Shown here: positions 7,411 to 15,869 of the stretch, piece after piece
Layout: each line of letters begins with the position of its first letter
How positions within the stretch are numbered: position 1 is the stretch's first letter
Source of the DNA: Parasphingopyxis marina
Lineage (GTDB): Bacteria > Pseudomonadota > Alphaproteobacteria > Sphingomonadales > Sphingomonadaceae
Reading direction: 5' to 3'
Assembly (NCBI RefSeq): GCF_014237875.1
Contig: NZ_JACJVJ010000003.1
Coordinates: 62,001 to 126,000, forward strand
DNA length: 64,000 bases
Position numbers and translations under genes: made by a program
The notes under the pieces: model-generated
The model's input: only the letters and a program-made list of their open reading frames with translations
The model's database searches: none
Told to the model about the DNA's origin: nothing

Positions 7411-8196
7411 ATGATCGTCGACAGCCACTGCCACGTTTCGACGCGCTGGTACGAGCCTGTCGACACGCTGCTTTTCGAAATGGACCGGTGCGGCGTCGAC
7501 AAGGCGGTGCTGATCCAGCTGCTCGGCAGCTTCGACAATTCCGATATGGCCGATGCGCGGCGCAATCACCCCGGCCGGTTCGCCTTCGTGGCCGCCCTTC
7601 CGCCGGAGCAAGCGGATGCGGCGGCTGTGAAACGCGCGGCTGGGGAAGGCGCGGCCGGGCTGCGCCTGCGAGCTTCGTCGTCTTCTCCGGGTGAAGATCC
7701 TGACGCCCTATGGGCGGCGGCCGAGGAAGCGAAGTTGGCGGTAAGCTGTGTCGGCCCCGCTGAAAGTTTCGTCGATGGCCGTATCGCGGGCTTTGCCGAA
7801 AGCTTTCCCGGCCTGCCGATCGTGCTCGAGCATCTCGGCGGCCTGGCGCGGCCCGATGTCGGCGATCGCGGGGCGATGGTCGATCCTGTTCTCGGCCTGG
7901 CAGCGTATCCGAACATTTTCATCAAAATGCCGGGCCTAGGCCAGCTTGCGCCCCGCGTATCGCTCGACGGCGAGGGGGTCCCGCTCGATCTCGAAGGCGT
8001 TGCCGGATTGCTCGAAAGCGCCGTCGCCGCGTTCGGCCCGTCGCGGATCATGTGGGGCAGCGATTTCCCCCCGGTCGCGTCGCGCGAGGGTTATGGCCAC
8101 GCACTAGCCTGGCCTCGCGAGCTGTTGCACAGTCTCGACGACGAAGCGCTGGGCGCCATATTCGGCGGCACGGCAGCGCGCATTTTCGGGCTCTAA
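7411..8196 (+). CDS. Amidohydrolase-2 family hydrolase/decarboxylase
   Basis: A 261-residue TIM-barrel metal-dependent hydrolase. It has an N-terminal SHCH metal motif (HxH at about 6-8), LEHLGGLARPD in the middle and MWGSDFPPV near the C-terminus, where the catalytic Asp of the amidohydrolase-2 family sits. Members include 2-pyrone-4,6-dicarboxylate hydrolase (LigI), gamma-resorcylate decarboxylase and related enzymes. It lies 4 bases downstream of a Rieske oxygenase, so it likely acts on that oxygenase's product or on a lactone formed later. A LigI-like role is possible; decarboxylation is equally open. It converges on the MFS gene with 5 bases between the stops. Confidence 0.78.
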   Translation: MIVDSHCHVSTRWYEPVDTLLFEMDRCGVDKAVLIQLLGSFDNSDMADARRNHPGRFAFVAALPPEQADAAAVKRAAGEGAAGLRLRASSSSPGEDPDALWAAAEEAKLAVSCVGPAESFVDGRIAGFAESFPGLPIVLEHLGGLARPDVGDRGAMVDPVLGLAAYPNIFIKMPGLGQLAPRVSLDGEGVPLDLEGVAGLLESAVAAFGPSRIMWGSDFPPVASREGYGHALAWPRELLHSLDDEALGAIFGGTAARIFGL

Positions 8197-8201
8197 ACGG
8201 C

Positions 8202-9416
8202 CTAGGCGGCAACCGCGTCAGGCCGCGGCCGTAACGTCTGCATGAGCAGGACGACCAGCAGCGGGGGGATGGCGAACAGGATATAGAGCGGCGCGCGATC
8301 GACGCCGCTTGCCAGCGCATAGCCTGCGATAATCGGCCCGAGCGTGGCGCCAAATCGTCCGATACCGATGGCGAGCCCGGTTCCGCCGGCCCTGATCTCG
8401 GGCGGGAAAACGATCGGGGCGAGCGCGTACAGGCTCGTCATCGCGCCCGCCATGAAGATGCCTGCCAGTATTGCCACGACGAACAGCGGCGCGACGGCCG
8501 CGGGCAGCAATCCGAAAATGGCGATCAGAACGGCGAAGCTGGCGAAGTAGATCTGGCAGACCCGTTTCCAGCCGAGCCGGTCGGCCAGAACGCCGTAGCT
8601 GAGCCCGCCCGCGAGGCTGCCGAAATTGAGCAGCAATGTCGCGGTCACGCCGATCTCGCGCGACAGCCCCAGATTTTCGACAAGCTTGGGTGTCCAATTC
8701 AGGATGAAGAAGAAGCTCATCATGTTGAGGAAGAAGGCAAGGCAGATGATGATCGTTCCGCTGCGGACACCCGGCGCGACGAATGTCTTGAGCGGGAAGC
8801 GCGGCGCGCCGGCGGATCGCTGCTGGCGCGGCTCGGGCAGAAAGGCCCAGTTGAGCAGGAATACTATGAACGTGCCGATGCCGCCGGCGAAGAACACCCA
8901 TTGCCAGCCTTGGCCATCCATTACGGCAACGGCGACAAGGCCTCCGAGCATGGACCCTGCAGGATAGCCCATGGAGAAGACGCTGATCGCGAGGTTGCGG
9001 CGCGCCGGCGGGGCGGTTTCCGCGACGACAGTATTGAGCGTGGCGAGAATGCCGCCAATGCCGAGCCCGGTGAACAGCCGTAGCGCGAGGAGCTGCTCGA
9101 CCGATTGCGCGAGACCCGAGGCGAACATCCCGGCCGCCATCGCCGCCATGCAGGCCAATGCGACCCGTCGTCGCCCGAACATGTCGGCGAACGGCGAGAT
9201 GAAGAGCGAGCCGAGCATCATGCCCGCAAGGCCGGCGCTGAACAGATATCCGAGCATCGCGGGATCGAGAGACCATTCGCCCATTATCGCCCCGCCCGTA
9301 TAGGCGATCGCCATAACGTCGAAGCCGTCGACCATGTTGGCCAGGACGCAGACGCCGATAACGATGAGGCTGTTTCCGCTACCCGCCTTGCGGCCCGAGA
9401 GTTTCGCTTCGCTCAT
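8202..9416 (-). CDS. MFS transporter, aromatic acid:H+ symporter (AAHS) type
   Basis: A 404-residue inner-membrane carrier with about 12 hydrophobic segments. It has the AAHS pattern: DGFDVMAIAY in the first helix (an Asp needed for aromatic acid transport in PcaK) and a DMFGRRRVALA loop between helices 2 and 3. ATG 9416 (MSEAKLSG) is preceded by AAAAGGACAT, a good ribosome site; longer upstream frames lack one. It would import a benzoate-like acid across the cytoplasmic membrane by proton symport. It lies 46 bases downstream of another AAHS carrier in the same orientation, so the two form a transporter pair. Confidence 0.86.
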   Translation of the reverse strand: MSEAKLSGRKAGSGNSLIVIGVCVLANMVDGFDVMAIAYTGGAIMGEWSLDPAMLGYLFSAGLAGMMLGSLFISPFADMFGRRRVALACMAAMAAGMFASGLAQSVEQLLALRLFTGLGIGGILATLNTVVAETAPPARRNLAISVFSMGYPAGSMLGGLVAVAVMDGQGWQWVFFAGGIGTFIVFLLNWAFLPEPRQQRSAGAPRFPLKTFVAPGVRSGTIIICLAFFLNMMSFFFILNWTPKLVENLGLSREIGVTATLLLNFGSLAGGLSYGVLADRLGWKRVCQIYFASFAVLIAIFGLLPAAVAPLFVVAILAGIFMAGAMTSLYALAPIVFPPEIRAGGTGLAIGIGRFGATLGPIIAGYALASGVDRAPLYILFAIPPLLVVLLMQTLRPRPDAVAA

Positions 9417-9462
9417 CCTATGTCCTTTTCGGTCAAGACCTGTGGTGGGGCGCCTTGTTGTG

Positions 9463-10878
9463 TCAATCCGCGGTTCCCGACGCGCTGCAGGTCGTCCCTG
9501 TTCCCGGCGGGACGGCCGGACCATTTCCCGAGGCCGGTCGGATCGGTCGCGCTTCACCCACGACCTGTCGGCGGATCGCGCCGCCGCTGATCATGCAGAG
9601 GCCCAGGGTGATGGCCACGGTCACGAAGAAGCCGGTCGTCCCGAACATCTCGAGCGAATGAACGCCGGTATAGGAACTCAGCACGGCGCCCAGGCGGCCG
9701 AACGCCGATGCCGAACCGATCCCCGTGGCGCGCGCATCGGGGCCGTACAGGTTGGCGGCGAGCGTATAGAGCGAATTGTGCAGCCCTGCGACGAAGAAAC
9801 CTTCGACCATGATCAAGGCAAAGGTCAGGATCTGCAAATCGGCATTCTGGACCGTCACGGCAAGCAAAACAGCGACGATGCTCCCGCCGCCGCACATCCC
9901 GATGTGCGACCAGCGCGATCCGAAGCGGTCGATCAGCAAGCCGCAAGTCAGGCATCCGATGACGCCGCCCATATGGAAAGCGGTAATGCCCGTGCTCGCC
10001 AGGGTAAGGCTGAAATCCATTGATGAAAGCATCGTCGGTACCCAACTGAATATCGTGTAGCTGGCCAGGAGGCAGGTAAAGAACCCTGTCCATAGCAGCA
10101 GGGTGTCGCGCCAACGGCCGCGACCGAACAACGCGGATAGTGGAGCGCGCGCATGGTGCGCGTCCTCTGCATTGGCAGCGAATTGCGCTCCGGCCGGGGC
10201 CGAAATACCCATCCGCCCCATCAGCGCGACGAGCTGCCCTTGCCGCTTCGGATCGCGGGCCAGGATGCGCGGCGATTCCGGCAGCGTTTTTGCGAATATC
10301 AAGGCCAACATGATCGGCAGCGATCCGGCCACGAGGAACAATGTGCGCCAGCCCCAGTGCGGTAGAACCGAGGCTCCGGCAGCGCCGGCAATAATTCCGC
10401 CGATGGGTATGAATACCATGCCAATGGCTATCCCGCGGCTCCGCCGCCGCAGCGGCGTGAACTCGGTTATCAGTGCCGCGCCGTTGGGAACCGCCGCTCC
10501 GATGCCGAGGCCGTCAAGGAAGCGCACCGCCATCAGCATCTCGATATTCTGGACAAAGGCTCCGGCGGCGGTCATGATTCCGAAAAGCAGGATGGCCAGT
10601 ATCACGCCGATACGCCGCCCGAACCGATCCCCGAGCATGCCGCCCACCACCGTGCCGATTGCAACGCCGGCAAGATTGAGCGCCGCCACCGGAGCGAACG
10701 CCGATCGCGCTACACCCCAGTCCGCGATGAGCGCCGGAAGGGCGATACCGAGGCTTTGATTCGCCAATCCATCCATTGCAAACAGCAAAGCGAGCAGTCC
10801 GAGAACGCGTTTTTGATAGGATGACCAAGGCGCATCATCGACTGCCGTTCCCACGTCAAATTGCTGTTTTTCCGCCAT
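9463..10878 (-). CDS. MFS transporter, AAHS type
   Basis: A 471-residue MFS carrier with 12 predicted helices. Helix 1 carries FAMDGLANQSLGIALPAL, and the loop GDRFGRRIGVI between helices 2 and 3 is the MFS signature. Helix 5 is followed by PESPRIL, common in AAHS and sugar-porter-like members. The C-terminal 40 residues are hydrophilic and rich in Pro, Gly and Ala. GGGGAGAGG lies just before ATG 10878. It is divergent from the TonB receptor at 11027, and the operator-like element at 10948 could control both. Together they would form an outer/inner membrane uptake route for the same aromatic substrate. Confidence 0.85.
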   Translation of the reverse strand: MAEKQQFDVGTAVDDAPWSSYQKRVLGLLALLFAMDGLANQSLGIALPALIADWGVARSAFAPVAALNLAGVAIGTVVGGMLGDRFGRRIGVILAILLFGIMTAAGAFVQNIEMLMAVRFLDGLGIGAAVPNGAALITEFTPLRRRSRGIAIGMVFIPIGGIIAGAAGASVLPHWGWRTLFLVAGSLPIMLALIFAKTLPESPRILARDPKRQGQLVALMGRMGISAPAGAQFAANAEDAHHARAPLSALFGRGRWRDTLLLWTGFFTCLLASYTIFSWVPTMLSSMDFSLTLASTGITAFHMGGVIGCLTCGLLIDRFGSRWSHIGMCGGGSIVAVLLAVTVQNADLQILTFALIMVEGFFVAGLHNSLYTLAANLYGPDARATGIGSASAFGRLGAVLSSYTGVHSLEMFGTTGFFVTVAITLGLCMISGGAIRRQVVGEARPIRPASGNGPAVPPGTGTTCSASGTAD

Positions 10879-10947
10879 TTTGCCTCTCCCCTGCGGGCTT
10901 GTACTACTCGCCTCTATTCCACTTTGTTAGGCGTCCGTGCATTCAGG

Positions 10948-10990
10948 ATTGTATTCAAAATTGACATGCGGTTTGGAAAAGAGCAATAAT
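10948..10990 (+). promoter_or_regulatory. Sigma70-type promoter with overlapping operator-like element
   Basis: TTGACA (10961-10966), an 18-base spacer and AATAAT (10985-10990) form a good housekeeping promoter for the TonB receptor at 11027. ATTGTATTCAAAAT (10948-10961) directly abuts and overlaps the -35 box, a position that suits a repressor. The element matches ATTGTAT-type sequences at 15801 and 17586. It may also serve the divergent MFS gene. Confidence 0.6.
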
Positions 10991-11026
10991 CCTTGAAAAT
11001 AAAGGTAGAGGAAAGGGAGGGGGAGC

Positions 11027-13891
11027 ATGCAGGTTCCATCAGCTATTGCAGACCAGGTTTTCGTTGGACGCAGATTCTTGGCTTGCGCATCCGTGCTGGC
11101 CATTGCGGCAACGTCGTCGCCGGCGCTGGGCCAGGATATCGACACTGCCGGACTCGACGGAGAGGATCCGGTTGATCAATCTTCGAGCAATGAAACCATT
11201 ATCGTTACCGGCACACGGATTCCGGGCATCGCTCCGATTGGTGCCAACGTGCTGGGCCTCGATCGGCAGGCGATCGACGAGACCGGTATCCCAACGACCA
11301 ACGATCTGCTGAGATCTATCCCGCAGATATTCAATATCGGACTCGACGAGGCCCGCACCACCGGCGCGCAACGTGCGATCGCCAATCTTAACGGCAACAG
11401 TTCGGTCAACCTGCGCGGCCTCGGCGTCGAAGCTACATTGACCCTGGTCGATGGCCGGCGCGTGGTTCCCGGTGGCGGTGAAGGCCGCGGTTTCGATCCT
11501 AATACGATTCCGGCGATTGCACTCGAACGGATCGAGGTCCTAGCCGATGGCTCTTCCGCGATTTACGGCTCGGACGCGATGACCGGCGTGGTCAATCTCA
11601 TCACGCGGCACAATTATGATGGCGTTATGGTAAGGGGCAGGGTCGGCGTCGCCGATGGCGGGGTGGAACTCTATCAGGCGGAAGCCGTGGTCGGCACAAA
11701 CTGGACGACGGGCAACGTTGTCGTCGCCGGCGAATATTATTTCCGCGACCGTCTCCAAACCCTGTCGCGCGCCGATCTCTACGACGATTCCGACGCGCCT
11801 TCTTTCCGGACGTTTCCGACCAATATCGGTGGGAGCAATCCCTCAAGCGGGTTTGTCGATGCCAATGGCAACGGCTTTCTCGATCCGGGCGAAGACATGG
11901 GAAATCCGGTCTACACGCAGAGCAATTTCCTCGGCACAGACGCGCTTCCCGAGCAGGAACGCTATTCGGTCTACGGCTATCTGGAGCAGGAATTCAGCGA
12001 CAGGCTCACTTTCTTTGCGGAAGGCTTCTTCTCGCGTCGCAATCACGAACGGCTTTACCCGGCTTCGACGCTCAACAATGGCGTCGTGCCGGCGAACAAC
12101 CCCTACAATCTCACCGGCGTCCCGGTCACCGTCCAATATTCGTTCATCAACGATCTCGGACCGGACCTGCGCGCGGGCTCTGAGGAAGTGTGGGAGGTCA
12201 TCGCCGGTCTCGAATATGATCTGACCGATGATTGGCGCCTTTCTGGTTACGCCTCCTATGGCGAGACGACGAACCAGCGTATCCGCGATCGGATCAACAA
12301 TGGTGGGCTGACAGCAGCGCTCAATAGCTCGGACATCAACACCGCCTTCAATCCGTTCAGCAATGGTATCAGCGGCTATCCTTCGGCCACGGTCAAGCGT
12401 TCGGTGTTAGACAATATCGAGCAGTTCGAAAATCTCGATGCGACTATTGGCCAGTTCAACGCGCAAATGCAGGCTGACGGTACACTGTTCAGCATCGGCG
12501 GCGGCGATGTCCGCCTTGCCTTTGGCACCGAATATCAGGGCCTGTTCCGTGAACAGACGATCCAGACCGTCCGTCCGACCGGAGAGATTTTGCCGCCGAA
12601 TATCTCGCCGCGACAGGAACGCGAAGTCCTCTCGGCTTTCGGCGAACTGTTCGTACCGGTCATCAGCGACGAAAATGGCGGACCGGGGGCTCGCGAGCTC
12701 TCGATCTCTTTGGCGTTGCGATACGACCATTATCAGGACGAACAGATCGCCCCTGCGCTGACATTGCTCGACGCGGGGACGTGGAACCCGAAAATCGGCA
12801 TCCGATACCAGCCGTTTGAGGATTTGTCTTTCCGTGCCACCTGGGGCACGTCGTTCCGCGCGCCTGTGCTTGGCGATTATTCTCTCGGCGCCCCGACGGT
12901 ATCCTTGCCGACGGTGATCTCGCCGGGCGTCGCGGCGGCGAACGGCCTGCCGGCGGCTCCGGTCTATATTACGACGCTTATCCAGGGCGGCCATACGCTG
13001 GGCCTCTCCCCAGAAGAGGCCGAGACCTGGACTGCCGGGATGGAATTCACACCGGATTGGCTGCCAGGTTTGGTGGGATCAATAACCTATTATAACATCG
13101 AATTCACAAATCAGATCCAGCCGCCGGCGAGCCAGAGCTCGCTGAACGATCCGGACTATGTGGCGGCGCTCGTCAGTTCGTCTGAGAATCTCATCATTCC
13201 GGGCACCGGTCTTGTGATTTTCAATCCGACGACGGACCAGCTTCAGCAGTTCCTGGCCTTTGGTGGGGCAGCGACCGCTCATGTCGGCGTACCCGACCCC
13301 TTCCTGTACGGTTCGGGCAGCGCTCCGGTGGGTCCGCAGAACACCGCAGTCTACGCCCTGATTGACGGGCTAAGCCACAACACCGGAATTGTGCAGACCG
13401 ACGGTATCGACGTGTCGCTCCAATATAGCTTCGATACGGATATCGGTACTTTCTCGATCGGCGACACATTTTCATATGTGTTCAATTATGATCAGTCGCT
13501 GCTGAGCTCGGCCCCGTTGCAGGATTTTCTCAACCAAGTCGATTTTCCCTTGCGCTTCGTGAACCGGGCCCAGCTCGGTTATGCGGTCGAGGGGTTCGCG
13601 GCAAACGTCTTCGTGAATTACCAAAATGGGTATGACAACACGACGGTTACTCCGGCCGCCAGGGTCGAATCCTATACGACATTCGATTTGACGGTGACCT
13701 TCGACACCGGCGACCGGCCCGATATGAGGGCGCTGCGCAACATGCGTTTTGCTTTCAGCGCGCAAAATCTGTTCGACGCCGATCCGCCGTTCGCGCGCGT
13801 CGTTCAGGGCGCGGCCGTGCAAAACTACGACAGTCAGAATGCGAGCCCGCTCGGCCGGTTGTTGAGCTTCCAGATCACGAAGAGCTTCTGA
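11027..13891 (+). CDS. TonB-dependent outer-membrane receptor
   Basis: A 954-residue TonB-dependent receptor. The N-terminal signal peptide is ~35 residues (hydrophobic LACASVLAIAATSS, cleavage near ALGQ). A TonB-box-like TIIVTGTRIPG follows, then the plug domain with VNLRGLGVEATLTLVDGRR and IERIEVLADGSSAIYGSDAMTGVVNL, then a large beta-barrel ending in a terminal Phe (FQITKSF) as required for outer-membrane assembly. It brings a substrate or chelate across the outer membrane using TonB energy. Siderophore import cannot be excluded, but its place among aromatic genes and opposite an AAHS carrier suggests catabolic substrate uptake. ATG 11027 follows a GAGGGGGAG site. Confidence 0.92.
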   Translation: MQVPSAIADQVFVGRRFLACASVLAIAATSSPALGQDIDTAGLDGEDPVDQSSSNETIIVTGTRIPGIAPIGANVLGLDRQAIDETGIPTTNDLLRSIPQIFNIGLDEARTTGAQRAIANLNGNSSVNLRGLGVEATLTLVDGRRVVPGGGEGRGFDPNTIPAIALERIEVLADGSSAIYGSDAMTGVVNLITRHNYDGVMVRGRVGVADGGVELYQAEAVVGTNWTTGNVVVAGEYYFRDRLQTLSRADLYDDSDAPSFRTFPTNIGGSNPSSGFVDANGNGFLDPGEDMGNPVYTQSNFLGTDALPEQERYSVYGYLEQEFSDRLTFFAEGFFSRRNHERLYPASTLNNGVVPANNPYNLTGVPVTVQYSFINDLGPDLRAGSEEVWEVIAGLEYDLTDDWRLSGYASYGETTNQRIRDRINNGGLTAALNSSDINTAFNPFSNGISGYPSATVKRSVLDNIEQFENLDATIGQFNAQMQADGTLFSIGGGDVRLAFGTEYQGLFREQTIQTVRPTGEILPPNISPRQEREVLSAFGELFVPVISDENGGPGARELSISLALRYDHYQDEQIAPALTLLDAGTWNPKIGIRYQPFEDLSFRATWGTSFRAPVLGDYSLGAPTVSLPTVISPGVAAANGLPAAPVYITTLIQGGHTLGLSPEEAETWTAGMEFTPDWLPGLVGSITYYNIEFTNQIQPPASQSSLNDPDYVAALVSSSENLIIPGTGLVIFNPTTDQLQQFLAFGGAATAHVGVPDPFLYGSGSAPVGPQNTAVYALIDGLSHNTGIVQTDGIDVSLQYSFDTDIGTFSIGDTFSYVFNYDQSLLSSAPLQDFLNQVDFPLRFVNRAQLGYAVEGFAANVFVNYQNGYDNTTVTPAARVESYTTFDLTVTFDTGDRPDMRALRNMRFAFSAQNLFDADPPFARVVQGAAVQNYDSQNASPLGRLLSFQITKSF

Positions 13892-13905
13892 CGGCTGGGG
13901 CCGTT

Positions 13906-14316
13906 ATGAGGCAGGCAAGGAGCGGCGGCGATCCATACGGGTTGCCGCCGCTCTTTCTTTTCGGCGCGCGGTTGCTGCTCGCTGCACAGTTTCTTGCGTT
14001 CGGCGCGCTGAAAATTCGCAATTCGACGACCATGCACAGCTATATAGAGAGCTTCGGCCTGCCGGGCGAACTGGTCTGGCCGGCGGCCATATTCCAGCTC
14101 GTGGCGGGTTTGATGATTGTGCTGGGTTTCTGCACGCGGCTGGCGGCGCTCGCGCTCGCCGGATTCTGCCTGCTCGCGACTGGGATCTTCCATTGGGATC
14201 TAGGCGATCTGGGAGAGCTTGCCTTTTTCTTCAAGGATCTGGGCGCGGCCGGCGGCTTTCTGTTGCTCTATCATTGCGGCCCGGGCGGCTGGTCGTTCGA
14301 CGCACGGCGCGGTTAA
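13906..14316 (+). CDS. DoxX-family membrane protein
   Basis: A 136-residue integral membrane protein with four hydrophobic helices (LFLFGARLLLAAQFLAFGALK; WPAAIFQLVAGLMIVLGF; RLAALALAGFCLLA; AFFFKDLGAAGGFLLLY). The FGALKI start, the acidic end of helix 3 and FFFKDLGAAGGFLLL near the end are typical of DoxX/DoxD-like proteins, some of which couple to quinone or thiol oxidation. It starts 14 bases after the receptor stop. Oddly, its first codons encode a strong terminator-like hairpin (13920-13961). There is no clear ribosome site for ATG 13906; a TTG around 13942 inside the hairpin's right side would be an alternative. Confidence 0.8.
   Translation: MRQARSGGDPYGLPPLFLFGARLLLAAQFLAFGALKIRNSTTMHSYIESFGLPGELVWPAAIFQLVAGLMIVLGFCTRLAALALAGFCLLATGIFHWDLGDLGELAFFFKDLGAAGGFLLLYHCGPGGWSFDARRG
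13920..13961 (+). terminator. Rho-independent terminator-like hairpin within the DoxX 5' coding region
   Basis: A perfect 10-bp stem pairs GAGCGGCGGC (13920-13929) with GCCGCCGCTC (13944-13953), with a 14-base loop, followed by TTTCTTTT (13954-13961). It is placed as a terminator for the TonB receptor transcript ending at 13891 but lies inside the DoxX reading frame, so it may limit DoxX expression or act as an attenuator. Confidence 0.6.
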
Positions 14317-14321
14317 ACTCG

Positions 14322-15737
14322 CTACGCGGAGTTCGAGGGACGTCCGCTGGATTCGGCGCCCGCATTGGCGGAGAGCCGCATTAGCGAAAGGCCGGCGAGC
14401 GTTGCGATGCCGCCGAACACCAGAAAGGTCATGTGGAAATCGCCGATGGAAGCGGCCTGGCTGCTGTCGCCGCGTAACGCCGGGCCGAGCGCAAGCAAAA
14501 GCGCCGAGAGCGATACCGCGAGCGCGCTCGTAACCTGCTGGTTCATGTTCATCAGGACGTTGGCCGGGCTTATCAGCCGTTCTTCGAGATCGTCATAGGC
14601 GAGTACGGTTATGCCCGTGAACAGTAGCGAGCGGGCCATGCCGCTCAATGCGAGAATAGTGATAATCACCCAGAGGGAGGTCCCGGGCCCAAAGGTGGTG
14701 AGCGCGAACACTGTCGCCGCGCCCGCCAGCGCTGAACCGGTGAGAACGGTGCGGAAACCCCAAGTGCGATAGGCGAAGCGGGCCGCGGGTTTGAGGATGA
14801 GGTCGCCGAAGTTAAGCACGAGCAGCAGAAGGCCGGCCGTAAAAGCGTTCATGCCGAAATGGATCTGGAAAAAGATCGGCAGGAGGAAGGGCAGGGCCCT
14901 GAGTGGCAGCCGAATCAAGGCCCCACCGCTAACGGTGCAAATGCGGAAGGTGTGATTGGCGATCGGTTCGAGCGATATGATCGGTGCGGCATCTCGCCGC
15001 AAATGCCGGATCGCGACGACCATCAAAACGCATCCCGCCGCCAGCAAGGTGATGCCGATGACCACGGATTCGGGGTTCCGCACCTGATCCAGCCCGAAAA
15101 GCAGCGCGCCGAGCGAACAGCTGACGACCACAAGGCCGAAAAGATCGAGCCTGCCGCGTTCTTCCGGTTCGAGCGTCGGGATAAGCCGGACGGCGATGAA
15201 GAAGGTGGCGAGCGCGATCGGCACGTTGAGCAGGAATATCCAGGGCCAGCTCGCATAGGTGACGAGAAAGCCGCCGATCGGCGGGCCGAAAGTCGGCGCC
15301 ATCAACATTGGCATGGTGGTGATGGTGATAGCGCTCACCAGCTGGTCTTTGGGCGTTGTGCGCAAAAGCACGAGCCTGCCCACCGGGGTCATCAGCGATG
15401 CGCCGATGCCCTGGACGACCCGGGCCGCGATGAACGGCCAGAAGCCCGTGCTGAATGCGCAGAGTATCGATGCCGCGCCGAACAGCAGGATGGCGCCGGT
15501 AAATATCCGCCGGGCGCCGTAATTGTCGGCCAGCCATCCGCTCGCCGGCAGGAAGGCCACCAGGCTGGCGAGATAGACGGTGATTGCAAGGCTGAGATCG
15601 ACCGGCGTGACGCCGAAATCCAGCGCCATGCGCGGCAGCGCCGTGGCGAGCACAGCCCCGTCCAGTTGCGCCATGAACATCGTTGCGGCGACGACGAGCG
15701 CAATGGTGCGTGTTTTCGGGTCGGCTTTCGCGCTCAT
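14322..15737 (-). CDS. MFS transporter, DHA2 (EmrB/QacA) family
   Basis: A 471-residue inner-membrane protein with about 14 hydrophobic segments, typical of the 14-TMS DHA2 drug:H+ antiporters. Signatures are MFMAQLDGAVLATALPRMA (the family's LDxTIVNVALP-like motif in helix 1), GWLADNYGARRIF (motif A) and FGPPIGGFLV (motif C in helix 5, antiporter-specific). It most likely exports toxic aromatics, pathway intermediates or drugs. No membrane-fusion protein gene is adjacent, so it would act alone. Its stop is 5 bases from the convergent DoxX stop, and its start is divergent from the propeller gene at 15870 across an operator-like AT-rich block. Confidence 0.86.
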   Translation of the reverse strand: MSAKADPKTRTIALVVAATMFMAQLDGAVLATALPRMALDFGVTPVDLSLAITVYLASLVAFLPASGWLADNYGARRIFTGAILLFGAASILCAFSTGFWPFIAARVVQGIGASLMTPVGRLVLLRTTPKDQLVSAITITTMPMLMAPTFGPPIGGFLVTYASWPWIFLLNVPIALATFFIAVRLIPTLEPEERGRLDLFGLVVVSCSLGALLFGLDQVRNPESVVIGITLLAAGCVLMVVAIRHLRRDAAPIISLEPIANHTFRICTVSGGALIRLPLRALPFLLPIFFQIHFGMNAFTAGLLLLVLNFGDLILKPAARFAYRTWGFRTVLTGSALAGAATVFALTTFGPGTSLWVIITILALSGMARSLLFTGITVLAYDDLEERLISPANVLMNMNQQVTSALAVSLSALLLALGPALRGDSSQAASIGDFHMTFLVFGGIATLAGLSLMRLSANAGAESSGRPSNSA

Positions 15738-15800
15738 TTCGCTCCCGCTGGATTTCGTGTCATGCGTATCGAGGGTCGCACGTCATAATTTTTAGATCAA

Positions 15801-15814
15801 ATTGTATATTTTAT
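15801..15814. promoter_or_regulatory. Operator-like ATTGTAT element
   Basis: ATTGTATATTTTAT lies in the 132-base gap between the divergent DHA2 transporter and the propeller gene. It shares ATTGTAT and the following A/T-rich half with 10948-10961 and 17586-17599. AATTCTAT also follows at about 15818, as it does near 17579. The GntR product of 18935 is the nearest candidate ligand. Confidence 0.4.
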
Positions 15815-15869
15815 GGAATTCTATCTATCGGCCTGCTACTGATTAGACAAAGAATGATGGAGACGGATA

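Noticed and set aside
14317-14340. Small inverted repeat AACTC/GAGTT between convergent DoxX and DHA2 genes
   Set aside because: The 5-bp stem is too short and has no T-run on either strand to count as a terminator.
14859-15788. Plus-strand frame of 309 codons within the DHA2 transporter gene
   Set aside because: Its translation is very rich in charged residues and lacks any fold pattern, while the opposite strand encodes a clear 14-helix transporter.
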